A stretch of 20,703 bases of DNA from ZC4RG30 sp041168985 (GCA_041168985.1 JBEEKA010000195.1:1-20703); one strand, 5' to 3'; positions 7,777-14,664 are shown, counted from the stretch's first letter. A program made the numbers and translations. The notes: generated from the letters alone by a model not told the origin.

Positions 7777-8223
7777 TCAGGCCTCCCGGTTGCGAGGCGG
7801 CATGCCGTAGCGCTCGGCCGCCTGATCCTGCGCTTCCATGAATTGTCGTCGGAATTCGAGCGGTGCGCGGATGCCCTGGATCGGCGCATGCGACATGCCG
7901 GTGCCATTGACCTGCAGCGAGCCGTAATCGAACAGGCGGCCCATCAGGCTCTGTTCGACCTGGATGCTCTCGGCCTTGGCCAGGTTCAGCTCCAGCGTGC
8001 GGCGCGAGATCAGCCCGGTCTTCACGATTACGCGCTTGTTCGTGACCGCAAGCTCGGTGGTCTTGTAGCGGATCAGCGCCGCGAGCAGGAAGAACAGACC
8101 GATGACGATAGGGAGCAGCAGGACACCGAGCAGCAACAGGCCGCTCAGGGACCAGAGGCTGAGATGGCCCCGGTGGATGACCGTTTCGTTCTTGATGAGA
8201 TTGCTGTCGACATAACCGGCCAT
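7777..8223 (-). CDS. PH domain-containing membrane protein (bPH2/YdbS-like)
   Basis: A 148-residue protein with one or two membrane passes (hydrophobic at about 22-51), then a bacterial pleckstrin-homology domain of the bPH2 type: YKTTELAVTNKRVIVKTGLI (53-72), ESIQVEQSLMGRLFDYGSLQV, GTG and a final FRRQF. The exact role of this family is unknown; members sit at the inner membrane. The ATG at 8223 is preceded by AGGA on the coding strand. It is first in the run that continues 3 nt later with the molybdenum hydroxylase, so it is probably on the same transcript. Its link with the enzyme or the exporter is inferred from position alone. Confidence 0.85.
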   Translation of the reverse strand: MAGYVDSNLIKNETVIHRGHLSLWSLSGLLLLGVLLLPIVIGLFFLLAALIRYKTTELAVTNKRVIVKTGLISRRTLELNLAKAESIQVEQSLMGRLFDYGSLQVNGTGMSHAPIQGIRAPLEFRRQFMEAQDQAAERYGMPPRNREA

Positions 8224-8299
8224 CGTCCTGTCACTCCTGCGGGGCAGCCTGCTTTCCGGACTGCCCGATCATAGTCGAGCGTGGGATACTTCCGGCACC
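8224..8299. promoter_or_regulatory. Divergent intergenic region, presumed promoters for both sides
   Basis: This 76-bp gap separates the start of the - strand exporter/hydroxylase run from the + strand cupin gene, so both upstream signals should lie here or in the neighbouring coding ends. I see no convincing -35/-10 pair. A short inverted repeat GGGCAG (8242-8247) / CTGCCC (8261-8266) could be an operator half-site pair or chance in GC-rich DNA. Confidence 0.35.
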
Positions 8300-8782
8300 A
8301 TGCTGACACTCCCACACGCCCTGCTCGACGAACTGGCCGCCAAGGCTGCAACGGCACCCCGCGGCCGGGCACACCACACCGTGCACCTGTCCAACGACGA
8401 CCTCGTGCAGCGATTCTTCGTCGCCGCCCAGCGGACGAGCTATTTCCGGCCCCACCGCCACCACACGAAATCAGAGCTGGCGATCGTCCTGCGCGGCAGT
8501 TTCGAGCTGCTGACCTTTGACGATTCCGGCGCGGTGCTCGGCCGCTGGTGCGTCGGCGCCGGACAGCCGCTTTTTGCCTGGGAAACGCCCCGCAATACCT
8601 GGCACACGCTGCTTGCCCGCGAGGATGGCGCTGTCTTCGCGGAAGTGAAGGAAGGTCCCTACGATCCGGCCACCGCGGTGGAGTTCGCCCCCTGGGCACC
8701 GGCCGAGGGCGAACCTGTCGCCGCGGCCTGCCGGGAGTGGTTCCGAGGCGCCCAGTCGGGCGATCGTTTCACGGCCCCCTGA
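8300..8782 (+). CDS. WbuC-type cupin fold metalloprotein
   Basis: A 160-residue single-domain cupin. Seen: the WbuC pattern with VQRFFVAAQRTSYFRPHRH (about 36-54), metal-binding His residues in RPHRHHTKSE, LRGSFELLTFD, then WHTLLA with a third His, EVKEGPYDP and FAPWAPAEG. These blocks match the WbuC family, named from O-antigen clusters but widespread elsewhere and enzymatically uncharacterised. The ATG at 8300 is the first in frame and leads straight into family homology. It is a single-gene unit between two - strand operons. Its stop is 18 bp from the end of the convergent FMN-oxidase gene. Cytoplasmic; no leader. Confidence 0.88.
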   Translation: MLTLPHALLDELAAKAATAPRGRAHHTVHLSNDDLVQRFFVAAQRTSYFRPHRHHTKSELAIVLRGSFELLTFDDSGAVLGRWCVGAGQPLFAWETPRNTWHTLLAREDGAVFAEVKEGPYDPATAVEFAPWAPAEGEPVAAACREWFRGAQSGDRFTAP

Positions 8783-8788
8783 ACCGGA

Positions 8789-8812
8789 CGCCGCGAAGCG
8801 TCATCCGCGGCG
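8789..8812. terminator. Candidate hairpin between convergent genes
   Basis: A perfect 7-bp inverted repeat, CGCCGCG (8789-8795) and CGCGGCG (8806-8812) with a 10-nt loop, spans the gap between the cupin stop and the FMN-oxidase stop. Position suits a bidirectional terminator, but neither strand has a T-tract after the stem, and GC-rich DNA makes such repeats by chance. Confidence 0.25.
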
Positions 8813-10003
8813 GGTGTCGTACAGCGACGCGGCCGTGATCTCGCGCGGGGCGCGCACCCCGCAGCCCGCCATCGCATAGCGCAGTTCCATGTTCAGGATG
8901 TCGAGCACCCGCTCGACACCCTGCTGGCCGAAGGAAGCCAGCCCCCAGACCTGCGGCCGACCGATCCCGACCGCCGAAGCACCCAGCGCCAGCGCCTTGT
9001 AGACATCCGTACCCCTGCGGATGCCCCCATCGAGCAGCACCGGGATCTTGCCATCGACGCCACGCACCACCTCGGCGAGCGACTCCACGGTGCCACGTCC
9101 GCTTTCGAACGCCCGTCCGCCATGGTTCGACACATAGACCCCGTCCGCACCGTGTTCGACGGCGAGTCGCGCGTCGACCTCGTCCTCGATGCCCTTGAGC
9201 ACGATCTTCATCGTCGTGAGGTCACGCAGGCGCTTCACGAAGTCCCAGGTCAGCGACGGCGAGGTATAGCCGAGTCCCTGCGTTTCGATGCCGGCAAACA
9301 TCGGTTTCAGCGCGAGGTTCGGCAGTGGATCGCCACCAGGGCCGACGACGTGGCAGTTCGCGCAGGTGCGCGTGTCCTCGCGACGCAGCCGCGTCGCCGT
9401 CGCGGTGTTGCGGCCAGCTGGCGTATCCACCGTCACGGCGACCACGGGGCAGCCGGCCTTCTCCGCCCGCCTGACGAGTTTCGCCATGACCGCGGGACTG
9501 CTGGTCGTATAGAGCTGCAGCCAGACCGGTGCACCGCGCGCCTCGATGACGGTCTCGAGCGGCATGGAGGCCACGGTCGAAACCACCTGCAGGGCATTGC
9601 GGGATCTGGCGGCCTTCGCCACTTCCATTTCGCCGAGCGCATGGAAGGCACGCTGGCTGCCGATCGGCGACAGGAACAACGGCGAGGACATCCTCGTGCC
9701 AAGCACGGCCGTGGACAGGTCGAGTCGACTGACATCGACGAGACGGCGCGATTTGAGCTGCCAGCGGGCATACGCCTCGCTGTTCGCACGCAGCGTCACG
9801 TCGCCGTCGACACCGCTCGACAGGAACCCCCAGTGCGCGGGCGGCAGGACTTTCCGGGCGACTGCTTCGAACTCGAAGACGTCGAGGGCGTCCGCCGCGG
9901 ACTCGACGGAGTAGTCATCCGCCAGCGCACGCTCGGCGGCGGCAAACGAACCCAGCAGAGGGCTCGCGGCGAGGAATTTAAGCAGGGCACGCCGTTCGTT
10001 CAT
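8801..10003 (-). CDS. FMN-dependent alpha-hydroxy-acid oxidase/dehydrogenase with Tat-type leader
   Basis: A 400-residue TIM-barrel flavoprotein of the lactate/glycolate oxidase family, oxidising a 2-hydroxy acid to the 2-oxo acid. Seen: twin-arginine leader ERRALLKFLAASPLLG (Arg4-Arg5), SPIGSQRAFH (112-121), QLY with Tyr165, VDTP with Asp193, Lys270 (LKGI), catalytic His294 and Arg297 in SNHGGR, and the FMN-phosphate loop DGGIRRGTD (325-333). Odd points: a CxxCH motif (Cys214, Cys217, His218) in the loop after strand 4, Phe60 where glycolate oxidase has Tyr24, and Asn199 near the usual Arg164. The ATG at 10003 starts exactly at the Tat leader; longer frames run into the sulfurtransferase gene. 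It lies 13 nt after that gene and is last in the operon. Probably periplasmic; could pass electrons to a cytochrome rather than oxygen (inference). Confidence 0.92.
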   Translation of the reverse strand: MNERRALLKFLAASPLLGSFAAAERALADDYSVESAADALDVFEFEAVARKVLPPAHWGFLSSGVDGDVTLRANSEAYARWQLKSRRLVDVSRLDLSTAVLGTRMSSPLFLSPIGSQRAFHALGEMEVAKAARSRNALQVVSTVASMPLETVIEARGAPVWLQLYTTSSPAVMAKLVRRAEKAGCPVVAVTVDTPAGRNTATATRLRREDTRTCANCHVVGPGGDPLPNLALKPMFAGIETQGLGYTSPSLTWDFVKRLRDLTTMKIVLKGIEDEVDARLAVEHGADGVYVSNHGGRAFESGRGTVESLAEVVRGVDGKIPVLLDGGIRRGTDVYKALALGASAVGIGRPQVWGLASFGQQGVERVLDILNMELRYAMAGCGVRAPREITAASLYDTRRG

Positions 10004-10016
10004 GCGGGCTGCACCC

Positions 10017-10880
10017 TCAACCGGTTTCCATCGGCAGAAGCGGATCGGAACTCCAGTCGACGAGTGACCCGTCGTACACGGCGATGTCCGTCGCACCGAG
10101 TCGCGCCAGCGTGAACGCCACGCTGGTCGCTGCGATGCCGCCGCCGCAGTAAGCGATGACACGCGGCGCATCCAGCGCGCCGGCGGCCAGAAGCAGTGCA
10201 CGCAGCTCTTCGAGGGGTCGGTAACGGCCCGTGGCCGGATCGATCAGCGAACCGGCCGGAACGTTGCCGCTGCCCGGAATACGTCCGGGCCGAGCGGTGC
10301 GACTGACGCGGCCGGCGTGCTCGTCCGGCGAGAGCGCGTTGATCATCCGGACCTGGGCAGACCCCAGTGCCCCGCGCACCGCGTTGCGATCGACGAAGGC
10401 CTCGGCGCGTGGCTGGACGATGAAGGCGGCGGCCGGATGCGCGGGCAGTTCCACCGACAGGGGCCGACCCTCGGCCTTCCAGCGCGTGAGACCACCATCC
10501 AGCACGGCGACGTAATCGAATCCCGCTGCACGCAACATCCACCACAGGCGCGTGGCCCAGGTGTGGTTGCCGGCGTCATAGAGGACGACGCGGGTCCCTG
10601 GTCCCACACCGAGCGCACCGAGTGCCGCGGCGAACTGCGCCGCAGGCGGCATCATCATGGGCAGCTTCGTGTCGCGGTCGGACAGATCCTGCATCAGGTC
10701 GGCAAAGGCCGAGCCGGGGATGTGGCCCGCCGCCCAGGCCGCGCGGCCGCTTTCAAGTCGCACGCCGCCCTCCACGGGCACGAGCGTGACGGAACAGTCG
10801 AGTACACGCAGATTCGGCGCACCCAGTTGCGCGGCCAGCCATTCGGTGTCGACAAGCATCTGCATCGCCGTCGCAGTCAT
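10017..10880 (-). CDS. Two-domain sulfurtransferase (thiosulfate/3-mercaptopyruvate type)
   Basis: A 287-residue tandem rhodanese that moves sulfane sulfur from a donor to a thiol acceptor or cyanide. Seen: N-terminal domain with AGHIPGSAFADL (51-62) and a degenerate site (YDAGNHTWATRLWW, no Cys), then the C-terminal domain with GSGNVPAG and the active-site loop YCGGGIAAT, Cys245. This one-active-domain layout is normal for the family. The loop is neither the textbook rhodanese nor the mercaptopyruvate form, so donor preference is open. ATG at 10880 was taken; Met6 or Met8 are alternatives. It follows the YkgJ-type gene by 3 nt and precedes the FMN oxidase by 13 nt, inside the flavocytochrome operon. 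No leader, so cytoplasmic. Confidence 0.92.
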   Translation of the reverse strand: MTATAMQMLVDTEWLAAQLGAPNLRVLDCSVTLVPVEGGVRLESGRAAWAAGHIPGSAFADLMQDLSDRDTKLPMMMPPAAQFAAALGALGVGPGTRVVLYDAGNHTWATRLWWMLRAAGFDYVAVLDGGLTRWKAEGRPLSVELPAHPAAAFIVQPRAEAFVDRNAVRGALGSAQVRMINALSPDEHAGRVSRTARPGRIPGSGNVPAGSLIDPATGRYRPLEELRALLLAAGALDAPRVIAYCGGGIAATSVAFTLARLGATDIAVYDGSLVDWSSDPLLPMETG

Positions 10881-10883
10881 GAC

Positions 10884-11525
10884 TTACTCCTGTTTCGCGG
10901 CATCGAAGGCCTTGCCGGCCTCGATGATCGCCTTGGCGAGATCGACAGGGTCGCACGATTCAACATCGGGTTCGAGGAAGACCCGGTGCGACTTCAGGGC
11001 CAGTACGGCTATGCCAGTGGGCGCCGTGGGTGCCGTACCGCCGAATGCCCCCGCGTGCTGTCGAATGAAGGTCGCCGTGGCGGTGATCGCGGCATGGGCG
11101 CTGCATTCGGCGTCATCGGCATAGCGGAACCGCCAGGCCCGCACACGCTCGTTGATGACCTGCCTGGCCGCATCTCCAGCCTCGATGCCCGCCGCCGCGA
11201 AAATGCGGCAATCGTAGTCGCGGCAGGTCTGCGGACGGTCCGCGTAAATGCGGCAGCCCTGTGCCGTGAGCATCGGACAGCGACCATCGTCGTGGTAGCC
11301 CATCAGATGATGCCCGGGGGGTTGGCCGCGTCCCTGCCGCAGGAATTCTTCGGGCACTTCGTCGTAGGCGACGCGATCCTCGGGCCGCAACCAGATGTGG
11401 TACGACGACACGCAGCAGCCCACGCAGGACCCGCAGGGCACGTTGGAACCCCCGGTTCCTCGCAGCATGGCCTCCGTCTCGCGCAGCCAGTCGCCGAAGT
11501 GCCCGGCGTCGATCGGATCGGCCAT
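10884..11525 (-). CDS. YkgJ family cysteine-cluster protein
   Basis: A 213-residue protein of the YkgJ type (formerly annotated as zinc- or iron-chelating Fe-S oxidoreductase-like). Seen: CGSCVGCC (Cys31, 34, 37, 38), then Cys83 (DGRCPML), Cys91 (GCRIY) and CRDYDC (Cys101, Cys106), which give eight ordered cysteines able to hold a metal or Fe-S cluster. The C-terminal half has no recognisable motif. It starts 3 nt after the cytochrome c gene and ends 3 nt before the sulfurtransferase, so all are surely co-transcribed. The biochemical role of the family is not settled. In this setting it might help mature or repair a neighbouring enzyme (inference). Cytoplasmic. Confidence 0.87.
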   Translation of the reverse strand: MADPIDAGHFGDWLRETEAMLRGTGGSNVPCGSCVGCCVSSYHIWLRPEDRVAYDEVPEEFLRQGRGQPPGHHLMGYHDDGRCPMLTAQGCRIYADRPQTCRDYDCRIFAAAGIEAGDAARQVINERVRAWRFRYADDAECSAHAAITATATFIRQHAGAFGGTAPTAPTGIAVLALKSHRVFLEPDVESCDPVDLAKAIIEAGKAFDAAKQE

Positions 11526-11528
11526 CGT

Positions 11529-11852
11529 TCAGCGCCGTCCGTCGGGTCCGGCAGCAAGCCAGTCGGCGATCATGCCGAGTTCGGCATCCGGCAATTCGAT
11601 GCGCGTGAACCGCGGCATCGTGCCGATGCCCTGGCGCGCGACGGCCTGCACGTAGGGCGCCTGCAGGTCGCGACGCTGGTCGAGCAGTGGCGACGTGCCT
11701 TTCTGCAGTCGCTTGGCAAGCATCACCGCACCGGTGCCGCCGGCCTGGTGGCAGATGAAACAGTGGCGCCGGTACAGTTCGGCTGCGTTTGGCGACGCGG
11801 CCTGCGCAATCGGAGCAACACACAGGGCTCCGACCAGAAGGGCGCGAATCAT
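11529..11852 (-). CDS. Small c-type cytochrome, likely electron acceptor of the flavoprotein
   Basis: A 107-residue class I cytochrome c with a Sec leader (about 1-19, cut after AQA), haem-binding CFICH (31-35) and a probable axial Met79 in GTMPRF. Size and position resemble PchC, the cytochrome subunit of p-cresol methylhydroxylase. Its ATG overlaps the stop of the VAO-type flavoprotein gene as ATGA, which argues for a stoichiometric complex in which electrons pass from FAD to this haem. Periplasmic. Assignment as a cytochrome is secure; partnership with the flavoprotein is inferred from gene coupling and the PCMH precedent. Confidence 0.93.
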   Translation of the reverse strand: MIRALLVGALCVAPIAQAASPNAAELYRRHCFICHQAGGTGAVMLAKRLQKGTSPLLDQRRDLQAPYVQAVARQGIGTMPRFTRIELPDAELGMIADWLAAGPDGRR

Positions 11853-13402
11853 GCCTTCCGCCCCTTGATCGCCGGCCCCTGCCCCGGCGGCCAGATGCCC
11901 TGCTTGCCCGGCGCAAGGATGCCGTTCGGATCGAGCGTTTCCTTGATGCGTTCGTTCAATCGCCGCAGCGCGTGGTGGTTGAAGTCGAAGACCCCCGCAA
12001 TCTCATCCATATAGGCGATGTGCCCACGGTATTCGCCATAGCCCTGCGCCTTTGCATCGGCGACGAGCACGGGGAACAACCTGCGCAGGCGCTGGATCTG
12101 GTCCGCATCGTCCTGGTCGAAGAAGACTTCGCTGACGACCATGAGCGCGCGATCGGCGAGGTACACGGCCCCGTAATAGTCGAAACCGAATTCCTGCATG
12201 CGTTCGCGGGTACGGCGGAACTGCGCCAGCGCCAGCTTGCCGTCGAGCGGCATCACCGGCGAGAACGCGAGGAAGCCGCCCCGGCCACCCGGCCAGTTCA
12301 GCTTGTGCATGGAATTCATCGTCGCGCGCGGCTGACCCGATCTCGCGCGGGGCTCACCCTGCTTCCAGGCCGTGATCTCGAACTTCCGGTCGGTGTGCTT
12401 CGACACCGCGCGCTGGATGGCATCGGCATTCGCGCGGTTCGCGCCGTCGACGCCATGCAGCCGAAGGCTGATGTCCCACCAGCCCACTTTCAGTTGCCGC
12501 TGGATGGTGTCGATCACGCTGTCCGGCATCGCGCCGGGACCGGTGTACCAGTCGCTGCGTTGCGTGTTGCGCGTCGCCGTCCCCATGTAGTTGCGGATGG
12601 CGCAGAACTGGTTGAGCGTGCCGTTCGTGCGCAGCGGGCCGAGCGAATCCACGATCCACTCGAGCGCGTCGACGTCATCGACTTCCATCTTCAGTTGCAG
12701 CGTGGCCTCCGGTTCCGGCAGCAGCCACAGGCCCAGCTTCGTCACGATGCCAAAGTTCGACTGCGTGAACATCTGGTCCCATCCGGGACCGAAGGCATGC
12801 TTGTAAAGATGCCAGGTGGCGCTGTTCTCCATGGCACCCATGCCGGTCCGCACGATATCGCCATTGGCAAGCAGCACTTCCATGCCGCAGATCTGTGCGG
12901 CGTGCTCCCCCAGCGGCGTCGTAGACCCGCCATGTTCCAGCGCATTGCCCAGCACGCTGCCCCAGGACTGGCCTGGCGCACCGAGCCAGAGCTTGATGCC
13001 GTGTTCGTCGAGGTAGTCCTGCAGGTCGAAGAAGCCCACGCCCGGCTCCACCACGCAATACGCGAGCTTCTCGTCCACGTGCAGGATGCGCCGCATGCGC
13101 GACAGGTCGAGGATCACGGACCCGGACACGACCGGCGCCGCCCCGCCGTAACCCAGGTTCTTGCCCCGACTCACGGGCCAGAGCGGCACCTTCTTTTCGT
13201 TGGCCAGTTTCAGGATGGCCTGGATCTGCTCGACGTTCTCCGGTGCCACGACGCCTCCCGGCACATGGGCACCGGACGGGGCAAACGCGAACTGGTCCTG
13301 GTAAGGCGAAAGTTCATCCGGCGATCGGAGCACATGGGCCGGGCCCACGACTTTCATTGCTGCATCGAGCAATGCGGCGACTGCGGCAGGTGCGGGACTC
13401 AT
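11849..13402 (-). CDS. VAO/PCMH-family FAD-binding oxidoreductase (flavocytochrome flavoprotein subunit)
   Basis: A 517-residue flavoprotein related to vanillyl-alcohol oxidase and 4-cresol dehydrogenase, enzymes that oxidise para-substituted phenols. Seen: the FAD-binding PP-loop PVSRGKNLGYGGAAP (76-90), VILDLSRM, GAPGQSWGSVLGNALEHGGS (about 141-160) and the C-terminal GEYRGHIAYMDEI (456-468) with DPNGILAPGKQGIW (491-504), as in VAO. The position expected to carry the covalent flavin ligand (His in VAO, Tyr in PCMH) appears to be Phe377 in FLAFSP, so the FAD may be non-covalent. The ATG at 13402 opens the family homology; longer frames would enter the divergent RND adaptor gene. No leader is seen. 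It is first in the operon and overlaps the cytochrome gene by 4 nt. The substrate is probably a phenol or alcohol, not determined. Confidence 0.9.
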   Translation of the reverse strand: MSPAPAAVAALLDAAMKVVGPAHVLRSPDELSPYQDQFAFAPSGAHVPGGVVAPENVEQIQAILKLANEKKVPLWPVSRGKNLGYGGAAPVVSGSVILDLSRMRRILHVDEKLAYCVVEPGVGFFDLQDYLDEHGIKLWLGAPGQSWGSVLGNALEHGGSTTPLGEHAAQICGMEVLLANGDIVRTGMGAMENSATWHLYKHAFGPGWDQMFTQSNFGIVTKLGLWLLPEPEATLQLKMEVDDVDALEWIVDSLGPLRTNGTLNQFCAIRNYMGTATRNTQRSDWYTGPGAMPDSVIDTIQRQLKVGWWDISLRLHGVDGANRANADAIQRAVSKHTDRKFEITAWKQGEPRARSGQPRATMNSMHKLNWPGGRGGFLAFSPVMPLDGKLALAQFRRTRERMQEFGFDYYGAVYLADRALMVVSEVFFDQDDADQIQRLRRLFPVLVADAKAQGYGEYRGHIAYMDEIAGVFDFNHHALRRLNERIKETLDPNGILAPGKQGIWPPGQGPAIKGRKA

Positions 13403-13488
13403 GCGGCCTAGCCTACCGGGATACCCGTGAAGTTGCGCAGGGGGACTGATATGGTCTGAGGTCCGGGGCCTTCGAATAAAAATGAAAC
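13403..13488. promoter_or_regulatory. Divergent intergenic region, flavocytochrome operon / RND pump
   Basis: This 86-bp gap lies between two divergent operons and should hold both promoters. The part just before the RND adaptor start is strikingly A-rich (ATAAAAATGAAAC), unlike the surrounding DNA, and could include a -10 region. I cannot place a convincing -35. No clear Shine-Dalgarno precedes the adaptor ATG at 13489. A small palindrome CGGG-ATA-CCCG at 13417-13427 is too short to call an operator. Confidence 0.35.
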
Positions 13489-14652
13489 ATGAAAAGCACC
13501 ATCCGCGCGCTGCCAGCTGCCCTTCTCGTCCTGGTGACGGCCTGTGGCAAGGCGCCGCCCCCGCCGCAGCCGCCGCCAACCGTGCTCGTGGCACACCCGC
13601 TGTCGAAGCCGGTCGCGGACTGGGATGACTACAGCGGTCGCTTCGAGGCGGTCGATGCCGTTGACTTGAAACCACGGGTCTCCGGAGCCATCGAGTCCGT
13701 GCACTTCACCGACGGCGCGAAGGTGGCGAAAGGACAGTTGCTGTTCGTGATCGATCCGCGGCCCTACGCCGCACAGCTTGCCAAGGCAAAGGCCGACCTC
13801 GCCCGCGCCAGAGCGGGCCTCGCCAATGCCGATGCGGAACTCAAGCGTTCGCAGTCGCTGGCCGCGAACCAGTTGATCAGTCAAGCCGCGCTGGAACTGA
13901 AGACGGCGGCACAGCTGCAGGCGAGCGCCGATGTGGCGGCTGCCGAAGCCGCCGTGGAAACCCAGACGCTGAACCTGTCCTTCACGCGCATCACAGCGCC
14001 GATCGCCGGCCGCGTGTCCTGGCGCAGGCTCGCGCCCGGCAACCTCGTGACGGCCGACGCGACGCTGCTGACAACGCTGCAGTCACAGGATCCCATCCGC
14101 TTCGTGTTCAACGCGCCCGAAGCGGCCCTGCTCAAGTACCGACGGTTGGCGAGCGGCGCGCAGAGCAGCCCGGTCGAGATCCGCCTGCCCGATGAAGCGG
14201 AATACCGCATCAAGGGCCGCATGGACTTCTTCGACAACGAGGTCGATCGCGGTTCGGGCACGGTGCGTGCGCGCGCCATCGTGCCGAACGCCGACGGTTT
14301 CCTGTCGCCCGGCCTGTTCGGCCAGCTCCGTCTGTATGCCACCGCACCAGCACCGGCCCTGCTGGTGCCGGACCAGGCCGTCGTCACCGACCAGACGCGC
14401 CAGGTGGTCTATGTCGTGGATGCCGAAGGCAGCATCGGCCAGAAGGTCGTGAAGCCGGGCAGGCTGGTGGAAGGCCTGCGCGTGATCCGCGAAGGCCTAG
14501 CGGTCCAGGACAGGATCGTGATCAGCGGCGTGCAGCGTGCACGGCCGGGTCGCAAGGTCACGGTGACCGAGGGCGAAGTCATGGCCTATCCCTCCGGCGT
14601 CTCGCGCGGCGAGAACGGTGCCCTCGAGAAGCCCGCGGCCGGCCTGCGCTGA
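13489..14652 (+). CDS. RND efflux periplasmic adaptor, AcrA/MexA-like lipoprotein
   Basis: A 387-residue adaptor of a tripartite RND pump. Seen: lipoprotein signal with lipobox VTAC (Cys19) and a Pro-rich linker, first lipoyl half at about 63-92 (RVSGAIESVHFTDGAKVAKG), alpha-hairpin at about 95-160, second lipoyl half at about 163-188 (SFTRITAPIAGRVSWRRLA), a beta-barrel (FVFNAPEAALLKYRRL) and a membrane-proximal domain (LLVPDQAVVTDQTRQVVYVV). Length is typical. It is anchored by lipid and joins the RND transporter to an outer-membrane channel, which is not encoded here. The ATG at 13489 begins the signal peptide; another ATG 7 nt upstream is out of frame. The transporter gene follows after 12 nt. 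Confidence 0.95.
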   Translation: MKSTIRALPAALLVLVTACGKAPPPPQPPPTVLVAHPLSKPVADWDDYSGRFEAVDAVDLKPRVSGAIESVHFTDGAKVAKGQLLFVIDPRPYAAQLAKAKADLARARAGLANADAELKRSQSLAANQLISQAALELKTAAQLQASADVAAAEAAVETQTLNLSFTRITAPIAGRVSWRRLAPGNLVTADATLLTTLQSQDPIRFVFNAPEAALLKYRRLASGAQSSPVEIRLPDEAEYRIKGRMDFFDNEVDRGSGTVRARAIVPNADGFLSPGLFGQLRLYATAPAPALLVPDQAVVTDQTRQVVYVVDAEGSIGQKVVKPGRLVEGLRVIREGLAVQDRIVISGVQRARPGRKVTVTEGEVMAYPSGVSRGENGALEKPAAGLR

Positions 14653-14664
14653 GGGCCGGGCACC

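Noticed and set aside
8242..8266. Inverted repeat GGGCAG/CTGCCC as a regulator site
   Set aside because: Only 6 bp per arm with a 13-nt gap in GC-rich DNA, and no regulator gene nearby to support it; noted in the intergenic entry but not called an operator.
10317..12014. 565-codon open frame on the + strand
   Set aside because: Antisense to the sulfurtransferase, YkgJ and cytochrome genes; no motif, composition typical of a shadow.
11789..13411. 540-codon open frame on the + strand
   Set aside because: Exactly antisense to the VAO-type flavoprotein; the protein has no family motif and is rich in His, Arg and Gln.
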